Part shown: positions 48,801 through 60,014 of the stretch, in pieces
Position numbering within the stretch: the stretch's first letter is position 1
How the letters are laid out: each line of letters opens with the position of its first letter
Assembly: GCA_905250025.1 (NCBI GenBank)
Contig: CAJNOJ010000015.1
Span: 496,001-560,000 of the forward strand
Source: Adineta ricciae
Taxonomy: Eukaryota; Rotifera; Eurotatoria; Adinetida; Adinetidae
Reading direction: 5' to 3'
Length of the DNA: 64,000 nucleotides
Program-made: the position numbers and the translations under genes
The notes under the pieces: generated by a model
Told to the model about the DNA's origin: nothing
Databases searched by the model: none
What the model saw: only the letters and a program-made list of their open reading frames with translations

Positions 48801-49371
48801 ATTTCCTCCAATTCCTAAGAATAGTGCAACTTAACACAATTTGCTTTGAAAATGAATGCCTTTCTCACCCGCCGAACACTTTTTTCAATCATTTCATCAA
48901 CTGACACTTTGAGTAAACTAGTCTTCTTCCCATTATTCGACGAAAACTAATTGAAACTCAGGTTATGATAAAGAAAACGTTTCTCTTCAATTACTTTGAA
49001 ACAATCGTCATCGTCATCTCGCACTAACAGATAATATCGTTCGTTCTGATGACTGGTCAATACGACGAACGGTTGATTTGGTATTTGCGAATGGTAACGC
49101 GTGGCTACAACAAGGAAAAAACTTTTCGGGTGAAATTTTCACATTACCAATATACGTACAGACAACTTTGCGTTTTTTGACTGAATGTCTTTGTTTGATT
49201 GCGACAATTTCATCATCATTTTGATCATTTCCGTCATTGTCGTCCTCGAATAAGCGTTTTTTAAAACCCACTAAATGAAATCGAAGCCAAAACGAAATTT
49301 TCATCCCACTGGCTAACACATTCTCATTTACCTTGAATCGATGATCCGTTTTCTGTAGTTCCCAACATCAT
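45885..49371 (-). CDS. CHTF18: CHTF18, alternative clamp-loader large subunit
   Basis: A multi-exon AAA+ protein. Walker A is split by an intron: CGSPGAG/KTTLAHVVARHAGYNVIEMNASDDRS (motifs GSPGAGKTT and MNASDDRS). Walker B is CLLIDEIDGAPA; RPVICICNDLYVPAL follows. These match CHTF18/CTF18 closely (human PICICNDQFAPSLR, EMNASDDRSPEVFRTRI). The C-terminus FAYNEGFSDAVRCKVKIRDLL matches human FNEGVSNAVRRSLYIRDLL, the segment that binds DCC1 and CTF8. The N-terminus is acidic with a KKRLFEDDNDG stretch. CTF18-RFC loads PCNA on the leading strand and supports sister-chromatid cohesion and checkpoint signalling. The start is the first of two ATGs (49371). It is divergent to the MMP gene. Confidence 0.92.
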
Positions 49372-49524
49372 CTAGAAGTAAAAAGAAAAGGCTGATCTAT
49401 GACTCATGATTATTCAAGGTGAAATTCGATCGGACATTTCCTAATCAGAAGCGCAAAGATAAGACAATAAACCTGTTGAATATAAAAACACTCCCTTGAC
49501 AGGTAACATTTCATAATCGAAACA
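49372..49524. promoter_or_regulatory. Short divergent promoter, CHTF18 / MMP
   Basis: Only 153 bp separate the two outward-facing ATGs, so both genes must start from this region or use overlapping promoters. No TATA box stands out. Confidence 0.45.
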
Positions 49525-51358
49525 ATGAAAGAATTTGGCCCTCTTCTTCTAATCTTATTTTCTATCACGACTCTCTTCCATCCAGTATTCTGTGCGAAGA
49601 CCCGTGATAAACAACCAGTCAAATCTCAAGACGATGCGTATGCTTATTTAAACAAATTCGGTTATAACCCATGCAAAGATGCCAAAGTTCAATGTAGTCT
49701 AAGTTTGAAAAGTTTATTACAAACTTATCAAAAACTGTTTCATCTGAAAGTAACGGGAAAACTAGATGATTCAACAAAACAACATATGAATCGACCACGG
49801 TGTGGACTTCCGGATAAGCCACTTGCACAATCAAAAGCTCCGAGTCAATTGAGTAACTACATATGGAAGCGTTCGTCATTAACGTATTCGTTACGTAATT
49901 TTCCATCGCAAATTACTCAAGTCAACACCGATCGAATCATTCGCGAAGCATTCGATGCTTGGCTGATTCATATTCCTTTGGAAATCCAACAAGTTTGTTC
50001 GACATGCAATGCAGATTTTGTACTGGAATTCGCTCAATCTGACCATCGAGATAATTATGCATTCGATGGTGTTGGCGGAACTTTGGCGCATGCTTTCTTC
50101 CCCGAAGACGGTCGAGTGCATTTTGACGCCGATGAAGAATGGACGGAATTGTAAGGACAGTTCTCTTTTTCCAGGGTTCGAATACTATCGAAATCTAATC
50201 TCTAGACGTTATGTGCTTTGAGTACTTCTCCAATGACCTTAATCGGATCATCCAGGTATCAGAAAAATGAGTCATTCACTAATAGGTTAATTTCAATTTT
50301 TACTGAGAGATCAAGATAAACTAGTTATCTATATTAGAGAAAAACATCATCCTAACCTTAAACTGTTTTCTTATAGGTTCAATGGAGTCGGTAACAACTT
50401 ATACCTAGTAGCTGTGCATGAAATTGGCCATGCGCTTGGTTTAGATCATGTCTACAATACCGAGTCGATTATGTATCCATCCTATCAACTTATGAAGAAA
50501 AGTAATGTCGTACCTTCGATCGATCGTCGACAAATTCAAACTTTATACGGTCAAAAACAATCTTCGCCGACGACAGCAACTAGGAAACCGACAATTACGA
50601 CTACAACAACGACAAGGCGAAGTATCATAACAACAAAACCATCCGTTACAGTGCCTTCAGGAGGTTTACATCCTCGTTGCCGTCGTTTTCTTGATGTTGC
50701 CTTCGGTCATCCCGATGGAACATTACACACATTTGATGCTGGGGTACTTTGGCGTTATTTGCCAAATGAACATCGATGGGATGGCCGAACGCAAACTTTT
50801 CAACAGGTCTATGCGCGTTTACCAAAACGACTCTCCGCAGGTGTTTATGACCCAAATCGACAGAAAGTGATGATTTTTGCCGGTCGTAATATTTATCAAT
50901 ATGATATCGATCATCAACATCGTGCGCAGTATCGAAGTGGAGGAGTTCTTCCACGAAACCTACAAAATTCTGTGGTGGGGGCTATATACTACAAAAGGGC
51001 CATTTATATCATCACAGCGCAGACTATACGTTTGTTCGAACCGGACTCGAACTATCGATCATCAAGTGAACGAGATCTTAGTGAGGAATTTCCTGATTTC
51101 GCTGGTACAGTTACAACTGCATTCAGTTACCAGAATTTACATCACTTCTTTACGAGTGATCGACTTGTTTACGTTTGGGATGAAAATATGGGGACTTGGA
51201 GAACATTTGGTAAGCCTATGGAAACGGGTTGGTTTGCTTGCTCAAATTCAGCGAATTCTTATGCGCATGGAACACCACCTGATAAATCGGGTTTTAGATC
51301 CCCTTCTGGTGTTTCTCATCGTCACCACCACCACCATCGTCATCAGGATTACGATTAA
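49525..51358 (+). CDS. Secreted matrix metalloproteinase
   Basis: Two exons (49525-50150, 50377-51358) give 535 aa in phase. Order: signal peptide (residues 1-23, LLLILFSITTLFHPVFC); peptidoglycan-binding-like prodomain (DAYAYLNKFGY); cysteine switch PRCGLPD; catalytic domain with HEIGHALGLDH (three zinc His and catalytic Glu) and Met-turn SIMYPSY; a Thr-rich hinge (TRKPTITTTTTTRR); and a hemopexin-like propeller starting at CRRFLDVAFGHPDGTLHTFD and closing with WFACSN, whose two Cys would form the usual disulfide. The zinc motif lies just after the intron. The C-terminus is unusual: HRHHHHHRHQDYD. No furin site RXKR is evident before the catalytic domain. It cleaves extracellular matrix after the switch opens; the subfamily cannot be set. 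Confidence 0.92.
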
Positions 51359-51635
51359 TCATCACTGTAAAAAAAATAACCACCGAAAAAGAAACAAAAA
51401 ACAAAACCTATACGCAATGTGTTTGTTGTTGTCTTTTTTTTTATATAAAATAAAGCTAACAAACCAATTCAAATGAACGTTGAGTGTGGAATAGAGACAA
51501 AATATAGACCAAAGAATACCATTGAAGGATAGACCAAAAAGAAGAGAATCGAGCGATTTGTAATTATTTGAATAATCTCGGAATGGTGTATATTGTAAAA
51601 AGAAATATACCATAATACCATCATAATTATTGCCA

Positions 51636-52529
51636 TTATTGACTCCCCACTGATATAGACTCATAGGACGGCGGCATAAGAACAGATGTTTGTTCACCGG
51701 TTGAACCAAGGACAGGATCCGTTTCTTGTGGACTAGTAATGATCACTGTTGGTGATGTACCATTCACATTTCGCTGAGTATATATACCAGGTATATCATC
51801 GTTTTCCTATAGAAGATGGGAAAAGTATGGTTCGTTGTAATCCATTGTTTGGTATCTTACCTGGAATGAGGAAAAGACATCGTCTTCTTCACGTTTGTAT
51901 TTACCACAGCAATGATTGCAGCAGAAATTACAACAACAACCGCAACCACAAAGGCAGCAGCAACCAGCGCCGAAACAACAGCAAGTGCTGATACATAAAA
52001 ATGCAAACAGAATTTTTTTCCATCGAGGCATCTGCGCCAATGCTTCAGAATATTCTACAAAAATTTTCTTTTATGATTATTCGAAATGGTTCTAAGCGGT
52101 ATTGAACTACCTTCGTTCATTCGACGCATAGCATCGGCCGCTAAAAACCATAAACACAAATCATTGCACAGAATTTAACCGTGTAATCAGAAAACTATGG
52201 TACTGTTACTTACCTTTTGGACCTAGTTGATCATAGGTCGATCTCAATTTTGGATCGATGAGAATTTTATATGCCTTGTCAACCGCATGAAATTGAGCAG
52301 CTGCTTCAGGATCAGGATTTTTGTCGGGATCTACAAGGAAAATCAAAGCATATCATAGGTTATTCAGTCAAACACAGAACTCACGCAGACGTAAAGCTGT
52401 TTTTCTATAAGCACGTCTTATTTCTTCATCAGTCGCTTGTGGTGTTATGCCTAGTAAGTCATAGTAATTTTGCGATGAAGAGACGCCTGTTCTGGTTTGG
52501 TCTGGAGATGGTTGAGTATTCGTAGCCAT
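51636..52529 (-). CDS. DNAJC5: Cysteine string protein (DNAJC5-like)
   Basis: A multi-exon gene giving about 216 aa (human 198). The J domain runs from NYYDLLGITPQATDEEIRRAY with the HPD tripeptide in RLHPDKNPDPEAA; an intron splits the His codon. A linker leads to the cysteine string at about residues 120-148, with about 17 Cys in CCCFGAGCCCLCGCGCCC and CCNHCCG, the palmitoylation region that anchors the protein to synaptic vesicles. The C-terminus is Ser/Pro-rich (PPSYESISVGSQ). The protein works with Hsc70 as a vesicle-associated co-chaperone for SNARE proteins. Convergent to the MMP gene, 277 bp between stops. Confidence 0.92.
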
Positions 52530-52674
52530 ATGAGAAAATATCGTTATTTAAATAGAAAAAAGATATAATACGACTAACGATCACTTTCTAGTTCATGAAC
52601 AAAGAATTTCGAAGAAGATTCATCTGAAAAAGTAAGATTCTAGTTTAAGTAGACAGCTGTAGATCTACATTTTA

Positions 52675-53019
52675 TTAATCAAGATCAAGTTCAGTCCGAT
52701 TAATAGTATCAACATCAAAACTATGTACAGGAAGGGTACAAAACCGTTTTCGATTATTTGTGAATAAATCTTCTGGTGTATTATTGACTGACGAAACGGT
52801 AATCGTTGATTGTACACGTTTGGTTTGTTCGTTTTTCAAAGCCAATTTCTGTAGGCAAGCTTCTTCGATTTTCAATCGACCTAATTGATCGATAATTGAT
52901 CGACGTATTGTTTGTAATCGTCCATTCCAATCGATGGCTTCAGGTTTTACCGCTGAGCTATTCGCCAGAGAATTTAACGGTTTATTGGCGTAAAGTTTGA
53001 CACATTCCAGAAACTCCAT
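52675..53019 (-). CDS. Small uncharacterised coiled-coil protein
   Basis: An intronless open frame of 114 aa beginning MEFLECVKLYANKPLNSLAN. A predicted helix spans roughly residues 30-75 (RLQTIRRSIIDQLGRLKIEEACLQKL), followed by a polar region and an acidic end (TELDLD). I do not recognise the family. It lies 145 bp upstream of the cysteine string gene on the same strand with an acceptor-like CTTTTTCAG in between, so it may be the first cistron of a pair. It seems real because it is compact, ATG-initiated and in a position where a transcript must start. Confidence 0.5.
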   Translation of the reverse strand: MEFLECVKLYANKPLNSLANSSAVKPEAIDWNGRLQTIRRSIIDQLGRLKIEEACLQKLALKNEQTKRVQSTITVSSVNNTPEDLFTNNRKRFCTLPVHSFDVDTINRTELDLD

Positions 53020-53724
53020 TCAAATTATACTGAAATGTGATGATGATGATTGTATCGATGCTTTTTCCATTGTCTGTTCCCATTCGTTTTCATTTGAAGA
53101 AAAATAATGCGTGCAAGTTTTTTTCTTCCTAGGTGGCGCACTAACTCGACGAGATAATCAAACGAATAGTTACAGTGTCAATTGCTAAGATAATATAACA
53201 CATCGATTCGTTAGCTCAACCTGACAAATTCATCCGTTTGTCAAATGTTTCCTGCTTCGATTCATTCGACATTTCATCGATCTTTCTCAAGAACTCGACT
53301 GGTGAAAATGAACTAAAATATTTGACATGCGACAACCTTGGCATTTTCTAGCACGGAAATACATTTTGTTAAAATAAATTCCTACCTTTCGAAATAAATT
53401 AGATATTAAGAATGAGAACAAAAAGATTGTTCAACTATGAATTTCACAAGCTCTTACCAGAAGAAAATCATTTCTCTTGAGATGTTTGACATACATGTTC
53501 CATATATTCTCATCTATATGCTTCGGAAACCTCAATAGTATTCTGAGAAAAGTGTGACATACTGAATTTTAATTAAAGTTCTTTAGACAATGGTAACTCG
53601 GCAGAAGAAACTACTAAGACCAATTAACGCCCTCTACAATAGTGTCGTTTGGTTGATGCAAATATTTTCACCAATATTACAATGAGAAAAGTTTCATGGC
53701 ATTCGAGAGATTTTCGTTCGCGAC
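53020..53724. promoter_or_regulatory. Divergent intergenic region
   Basis: 705 bp between outward-facing genes (small orphan on minus, orphan/TBL3 on plus). I see no open frame of note. It is expected to contain promoters for both directions. Confidence 0.4.
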
Positions 53725-53994
53725 ATGAGTACGACAAATACGAATTTTATCGATTTTCTACATGATCATTATTCGAATGGATCTACTGACGACATATCGC
53801 AGACATTGGCTCGACTTCAGCAACGTCTTGAACAACAGCGGAAACTTGTTTTGAATGAAATAGCAACTGTAAAAAAGGAAGAAGAAGAAATGAAAGCTTT
53901 TGTACAGACAAATCAACAACAATCATTTGATAATTCTTGTAAAAAAGATTCTTTAGATATTGAAGAATTAAATAAATTACCATTAGATCTCTAA
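53725..53994 (+). CDS. Small coiled-coil orphan upstream of TBL3
   Basis: An 89-aa open frame with a good heptad pattern (QTLARLQQRLEQQRKLVLNEIATVKKEEEEMK, about residues 26-57), a polar Gln/Asn stretch and the C-terminus LNKLPLDL. It is not recognised. It ends 33 bp before the TBL3 ATG. It is not a missing N-terminus of TBL3, because TBL3 aligns from its own first Met and this frame ends in a stop. An intron could skip this stop only by an unseen donor. The most likely reading is a first cistron. Confidence 0.5.
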   Translation: MSTTNTNFIDFLHDHYSNGSTDDISQTLARLQQRLEQQRKLVLNEIATVKKEEEEMKAFVQTNQQQSFDNSCKKDSLDIEELNKLPLDL

Positions 53995-54025
53995 AGTCTA
54001 TTTACTTCTCATTCTCTCGTGTTTC

Positions 54026-54027
54026 AG
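54026..54027 (+). promoter_or_regulatory. Putative trans-splice acceptor abutting the TBL3 ATG
   Basis: A CT-rich tract (TTTACTTCTCATTCTCTCG) ends TTTCAG directly followed by ATG at 54028. With the upstream stop 33 bp away this fits leader trans-splicing onto a zero-length 5' UTR. Confidence 0.5.
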
Positions 54028-57000
54028 ATGGTTCAAGAAAAGGAAAACTTTGTTGAACAATCGAAGCATGCATCATTCTATACTGGTGGAGACTTTTACG
54101 TCTCCCATGATGGTCGATACTTATTATGCACTTTTAATGCACTAATTCATGTTCTTGATATTCAAACACAACATATCGTTCGTTCGATCGGACAAGATGA
54201 TACATCATCTGAAGTAGCATCGTTTGCCTTATTCAACGATCTAATCGTCGTGGCGTATCGTAATCAACTGTTACGGCAGTTCAATTGGACAATAGGAACA
54301 TGTCTACGCACATGGAAATCCGTGCATAAAAGTGCAATTGTATGCATGACATTCGATCCGAATGGAACATTATTAGCAACAGGTGGAGCAGATTTCACGG
54401 TGAAAATCTGGGATGTCGAACATCTCTATTATACACATAATCTGAAGGGATCAACATCGATTATAGGGTGAGTAAATCTTACGTAGTGAAGTGAAATAAA
54501 TGATAACATGACGTGTGCTGTTATTTCTTTAGTGCGGTGCTTTTCTACACAGCAGAATCGCAGAAAATTCATGTTATTAGTGGTTCTCATGATGGTCGAA
54601 TTTTCTTACATAATCTACATGTGTCGGGTGCTAAACCAACTGTGTTAGAAGGGCATATGAGTGCAGTTACTTCATTGGTTCTTCACAGTGATCATACATT
54701 AATCAGGTAATGGAATGCGAGAGATGAGATCGATTTTATCTTTGTGTATGTTGTTGTTAGTTCTGGTCGCGATCGTGTTGTCATCGTTTGGGATCTTCAA
54801 ACTTTATCATCAATTCGTACTATTCCTGTTATGGAAGTATGTGAGATGCTTTTGTTGCTTATTTACAAAAAAAACGAACTTTTCAGACAGTGGAAGCACT
54901 CGTCTCTCTGCCATCTCACGATTTTCTCAAGCCGTTAAAACTGAAACATACATTTTCATCTGACGAGCCTTTGTTCTTTACATTCGGCAATTCCGGTTTA
55001 GTTAAATTATGGTCAGGAACAACGGGTCGTTGTCTATTAATTCAAGAAGATAAGACTTACGAAAAAGTGGCGAATAACTCGTCATTCAGTAAAGATATCG
55101 AACATCAACAAGTATTTCTCAATGCTTATTTCAACGAAGCAACACGGATGTTCTATACAAACACAGTCGATCATACGATCGTTGCATTTAACATCAAAAA
55201 GTTAAAATTAGAGAAACAAGTAAGCTACGACAAATACTAAAATGATAAAGTGGCTATTGATATACCCGTCGCTTTTTTAGTTTATTGGTGAATTGGGTGA
55301 TGTTCTCGATGTTCGTTTTTTGAATGGAGATGAAAATACTCCAACTCATGTAGTCGTGGCTAGCAACGATGACAAAGTGAAGATTTTCAATTTGAACACA
55401 TGGAATTGCCAACTATTGAAAGGTCATACCGACATTGTCATTGGCTTAGACATTAGTCATGATCATAGGCTAATTGCAACGTGTTCTAAAGTTCGTCGAA
55501 CAAAATAGTTTCTACTGAATTTTTTGTCAATAATCATGTACATGTAGGATGATGTCGTACGAATTTGGTCGTTTAATGCTGATAGATCATCATTTATATG
55601 TACGGCCACGGCTGAAGGACATACTGGCGATGTTGCAGCTATAGCATTTGCAAAGTTTGTTGACACATTCTAGAAACGGATATTAATTTAGTTTACAAAA
55701 AAAATGAATTTTCTTCTAGAACTTCCAATTCTTTTATTGTATCGGGTAGTCAAGATACAACAGCTAAAGTATGGTCCTTAGAAAATTTGGTATTAGATGC
55801 TGAACAACCACAGAGTCTGTCGTCGCTGTTTACATTAAAAACGCACGATAAAGAAGTCAATAGTGTCGCCGTTTCTTTCAACGATAAACAATTTGCAACG
55901 GGTTCGGCAGATAAAACAGCAAAAGTCAGTGAATAAAATCGTCTCTTTACACCATTAAACTTCATGTGCACTATCAATTAGATCTGGGATTTTCGAAATC
56001 AGAAACTATTAGCAGTTTTATCTGGGCATCGACGAGGAATTTGGTGTGTCCAATACTCACCAGCCAATCCGGTAATTAAACATTGCTTTGCTCCTATGCC
56101 CATCGTTGGCTTTTTTCGCTTATTAGGAATTGGCGACTGCTTCTGCCGATGGATTGATTAAAATCTGGTCAACAAAAGACTATAATTGTTTGCAAGTAAG
56201 ATATATCTTGTCTAAAGAGAATATTTGTGCTATAATAATTTTCAGACCATTGAAGGGCACGATGCATCAGTTCTTCGAATCACTTATCTATCTATGGGCA
56301 CGCAAATCATTAGCAGGTAGGTCATGAGTTGCCTTGTTTTGATATCTGAAATTGAAATGTTTTAGCGGCTCCGATGGTCTTTTGAAATTATGGGATTTGA
56401 AGAGTAGTACTTGTGTGAAAAGTATTGACGCTCATGATGGAAAAATTTGGGGAATGACCGCTTCGACGGATGAAAGTCTCCTTGTTACTTGTGCAAGTGA
56501 TTCGACAGTTACGATCTGGCGTGTATGTTAGAAGAAATTCGCTAGTCTTTCATTGATATTCAATAATCGTTTAATCTCTACCTTAGGATTCCACGGAAGA
56601 AGATCGCCAAGACAAACGAGAAAAAGTCGAAGAAATTTTGCTTATGTAAGTCGAAAGAGTTCTCTTTTCTTATCGAATGAATTACTGTTTATGATTAGGG
56701 AACAAGAAGTATCAAATCTATTGGTGAATAAAAAGTTCCATGAAGCATTGAAAATAGCCTTAAACCTCAATCAACCATACCGAACACTAATCATAATTAA
56801 AGGTAATAGGAAAATTTTGTTTTTTTTGACTGTGATTCGACTATTGTTGTATTGAATAGAAATTCTCAATGAAATGAATGGAACAGACCAATTGAAAGCT
56901 ACTCTATTACAATTTTCCGAAGATCATCTGAGTAAGTTTGACAATATGTTCATCAGTTCTGTAACTATTTCTCCTTTAGATCTACTTCTCACATATGCGA

Positions 57001-57283
57001 TCGATTGGAACGCAAATACAAGACACTCGACTGAAGCTCAAACAATTGTTAAAATGCTATTAAGTATCCTAACACCGGATCAAATCATGAAACTTCCCAA
57101 TGGACAAAAATGCGTTGAAAGTTTATTACCGTATACTGGTAAAGCGAAGATCTTAGTATAATCTGATGATTACATGTGTTACTTTTAGAACGACATATGT
57201 CACGTATTGAGCGACTTTCACAACAAGTACTTTTTCTCGATTTTAGTTGGCATTCAATGAAATATCTTGAGCAATCAAAGTAA
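54028..57283 (+). CDS. TBL3: TBL3 (UTP13), SSU processome WD-repeat protein
   Basis: About 14 exons with ~50-nt introns. Two tandem WD40 propellers are visible, with repeats such as LLATGGADFTVKIWDVE, SSGRDRVVIVWDLQ, LKGHTDIVIGLDISHD, SGSQDTTAKVWSLE, ATGSADKTAKIWDFR and LSGHRRGIWCVQYSPA, the last two almost identical to human TBL3. The C-terminal UTP13 domain follows: EQEVSNLLVNKKFHEALKIALNLNQPYRTL and LLTYAIDWNANTRHSTEAQ (human FCVTWNTNSRHCHEAQ), ending LPYTERHMSRIERL...FLDFSWHSMKYLEQSK. With UTP6 and others it forms the UTP-B complex binding nascent pre-rRNA. An AATAAA lies at 57458-57463, about 175 nt after the stop. Confidence 0.92.
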
Positions 57284-57875
57284 AAGTTTGATATTTCTTG
57301 ATTCAGGTGGTTCGATGTATTTCTATTTTCAGTCCGCTATCTTCCGACGAACTTCAAACAACGTGATTAATACATTCGGTTGTTTGTTTTCGTTTCGTAA
57401 TTGCCATGCAATGATTGTTCTCTTTTTTTTTTGTTATCTTTTTTGAAAGACAAACAAAATAAAAACAGTTTTGTTTTTGTTCCAAGAAGACATGAGAAAG
57501 AGGTGATTTCTCAGCGAATTTATCGCATGTTAATTCAATCGAATGTTTCCAATGTATGACAAGATCAATGACTCAGCGTAGAATTAGATTTTATAAAGCC
57601 AAAAGTCAGGTATTCGCTGAGAAATTTCATCTATTAAAGAGAAAGTTACGTAGTGTACGTGGAATCATAAAATAATCTGATTGACCAATGGAAAATGAAC
57701 TAAGGACTGTTAATAGCGGCATCTATGAACCTTTGACAAATAGAAAAAAATAAACAATTTGTTTATGTCGTGTTTTGAGATTTATTTCCAAGTAATTCAT
57801 AGTTACTTATCGGAAGCTTTTCCATTGTTCTGCCGACTCGATTTTTGAAAACCCATAAAACAATATTCTCTTCTG
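57284..57875. other. Intergenic, TBL3 3' UTR and CYLD upstream
   Basis: 592 bp holding the TBL3 polyadenylation signal (57458-57463), T runs, and a perfect 14-bp inverted repeat (57506-57519 and 57612-57625). No coding exon seen before the CYLD-like ATG. Confidence 0.5.
57506..57625. repeat. 120-bp unit bounded by 14-bp inverted repeats
   Basis: ATTTCTCAGCGAAT at 57506-57519 and its exact reverse complement at 57612-57625, 92 nt apart. It could be a hairpin-forming element or a small MITE-like remnant; no target-site duplication is obvious. Confidence 0.5.
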
Positions 57876-59799
57876 ATGCATCACAATGGGCAGAGTCCTG
57901 CTTTTTCCACTTCACACCTTCCAGATGATCAGCAGAACCCAAAAGTACATAATACGATCGGTAAGACGATATTTCTCAATTAACAACTTTTTTTTGTTTT
58001 CCATTTAACTTGATTTAATTTCAAATAATCTGTTAAGTTAAACTGCCACGGTACTATGATGACCAAAATGCGAACGCGGAAAAACCAAAATCACCAGGTA
58101 GCCTAATCAGATTTTTCAATTGCAACTTGAATTTTTTATTTCACAACTTTCGTTAAAGATCCCAGCGACGAGAGAAGCACTGGTAATATACATGATTCAA
58201 TGAAGATAATGACAGGAGAAACGCTTATATACAACCAGCAGCAATGCATCTTCAAAGGAATACATTCGTGTAGGAACAAGACATTCTATGCATTAGAAAA
58301 TGAGAGGCCAATGACTGGATATAATGGAACTTGTCCTGAGTGTCATCGGACTTTCTCAGATTTCACCGATCCAAGAAAAGGCTTCTTTATTTCAGACAAG
58401 AGTTTTAATGATGCTATAAGAAAACATAAGTTAGGCATGGAGCAGTCTAGAGGTCGCAATCCCGTTAATGAATTAAAAACTATAACACAAAAACTACCTC
58501 CGCTGGAACATCCAATACTAGGCAGAAACAAAGGCATTGCGGGTGATTCGAATTCATGTTACATCGATGCCACTATTTTCTGCATGTTTGCTTATAATGG
58601 TACATTTGATAATTTACTCAACATGGATGTTCAATCAGAGCCTTTAAAACAATTACAAAGTGTATTACGTGACAACATTGTTCATGTCCTTCGCGATGAG
58701 AAAAGCGGTTTTGTTGAACGTATAATTTTTTCGAGATCTGTCTCCTTTTAAAGAATTTTGTTGTATCGAATAGGCGATGCTGTTTTCCAACTTCGCGTTC
58801 GACTAAGCGAGGCTACGCAAGATCGAACATTTAAAGAAGTAGAAAAAGATCCAAGTGAGTTTTTACGAGTGTTTGAAGAGCTCTTCAAGTACGCGCCGAT
58901 CAAAACTATCCCACGCGGTCAAGTACCGAAACCAGACGAATCAAATGTGACCATAAATATCATCTGTACGTTTCTTTTATTTTTAACTCTATGTCTGATG
59001 CTTATTCTTCTGAATTTTGCCAACGACAGGGGAAATGTTCGATGCTAATCCACAAAATCTTCTATCTACAAGTATTGCAAGTATTTTTCGAAATTCTCTT
59101 TCGGAAATTCCAGCAAAACTAGCAACAGTCCCACCTTTCCTCATTTTGGTCGCACCACGTCATCAACGTTCAGAACGTTCATATCGTTACATTATACCTG
59201 ATCGACAAATTACACTTGACCATGATATTGTACAAGTAGTGTGTTCGAAATGCAACAGAACAAACCATGATCCAGTAATGCCATCTGATTTCTTTTATTG
59301 CAATAAATGCCAACCGCAAGAATTAACGACCCCATTGTCAACTGATGCCGTCATTAAAGCTCAGTGCGCAGAATGCTTACACAAAATGCATGCAAATTTA
59401 TCGTCTGAAATTGAAAACCATTGCACAAAAAAAGTTGAACTTAAGAAGCACAAACTTAATCTGTTTGCCGTATTATGTATCGAAACGTGCCATTATGTTG
59501 CTTTCGTCAAATGCCAAAATCGTAATATACAAAAGTCTACTTGGGTATTTTTTGACAGTATGAGTGATCGAATCAACGATGAACAGAATATACCACTTGT
59601 CGACGAGGTTCCAAACTTCGATCGATGGATTGATGAAGCTGAAGATACGTCACAAAATTTCTTTGATCATTTGGACAAACTTCGAAGGAAGACTGGACCT
59701 TTGTCACAAAAATTTAGTCCGGATGATATGCGTCGACTACGTTTATTCCGTGATGGCGCTTTTTTCTTCTACGAAAATGCCAATATGAGCTACCATTGA
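57876..59799 (+). CDS. CYLD: CYLD-like deubiquitinase (catalytic domain only)
   Basis: Five exons (57876-57960, 58038-58097, 58159-58719, 58774-58965, 59030-59799), all in phase, give 555 aa. After a disordered N-terminus and a small CPEC-containing region comes the USP domain: Cys box GDSNSCYIDATIFCMFAYNG (human [20 protein letters not shown]), the conserved EKDPSEFLRVFEELF, zinc-binding Cys pairs (CSKCNRTNH, CNKC, CAECLHKMH) in the place of the B-box-like insertion, and the His box LFAVLCIETCHYVAFVK with FFDSMSDR. The catalytic Cys and His are present. CYLD removes Lys63- and Met1-linked ubiquitin in NF-kB and Wnt signalling. The three CAP-Gly domains of human CYLD (956 aa) are absent. Confidence 0.88.
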
Positions 59800-59950
59800 A
59801 AAGACAACATTTGATTTGCTTTTTATAATCAAGATATGACTGTTTATTTTCTTGTTACGTTTTTACGATTGAAGTATATCGGTTTTTATTTTCCAATTGT
59901 GGTGCCATTATTATACATTTGAACATCCGAAAAATACTGTTCGGTACGCG

Positions 59951-59969
59951 TATATATATATATATATAT
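59951..59969. repeat. TA dinucleotide microsatellite
   Basis: About nine TA units in the gap between the CYLD-like gene and QDPR. Confidence 0.75.
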
Positions 59970-59982
59970 TTCTATTTTTTCC

Positions 59983-59984
59983 AG
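59983..59984 (+). promoter_or_regulatory. Putative trans-splice acceptor before QDPR
   Basis: TTTCTATTTTTTCCAG precedes the QDPR ATG by 30 nt, with no upstream QDPR exon to join. Confidence 0.4.
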
Positions 59985-60014
59985 ATTGACATTTGAAACA
60001 AGCGATTCCAAAAC

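Noticed and set aside
50170-50182. tRNA B-box-like GGTTCGAATAC in the MMP intron
   Set aside because: It deviates from the B-box consensus and no A box or cloverleaf partner is visible.
51300-51358. Poly-His tail as a vector tag
   Set aside because: It is an irregular HRHHHHHRH with mixed codons inside a normal genomic exon, not a cloned tag.
50877-51476. 199-aa plus-strand open frame overlapping the MMP
   Set aside because: It lies in another frame of the hemopexin-coding exon, is low in domain-like pattern and is a shadow.
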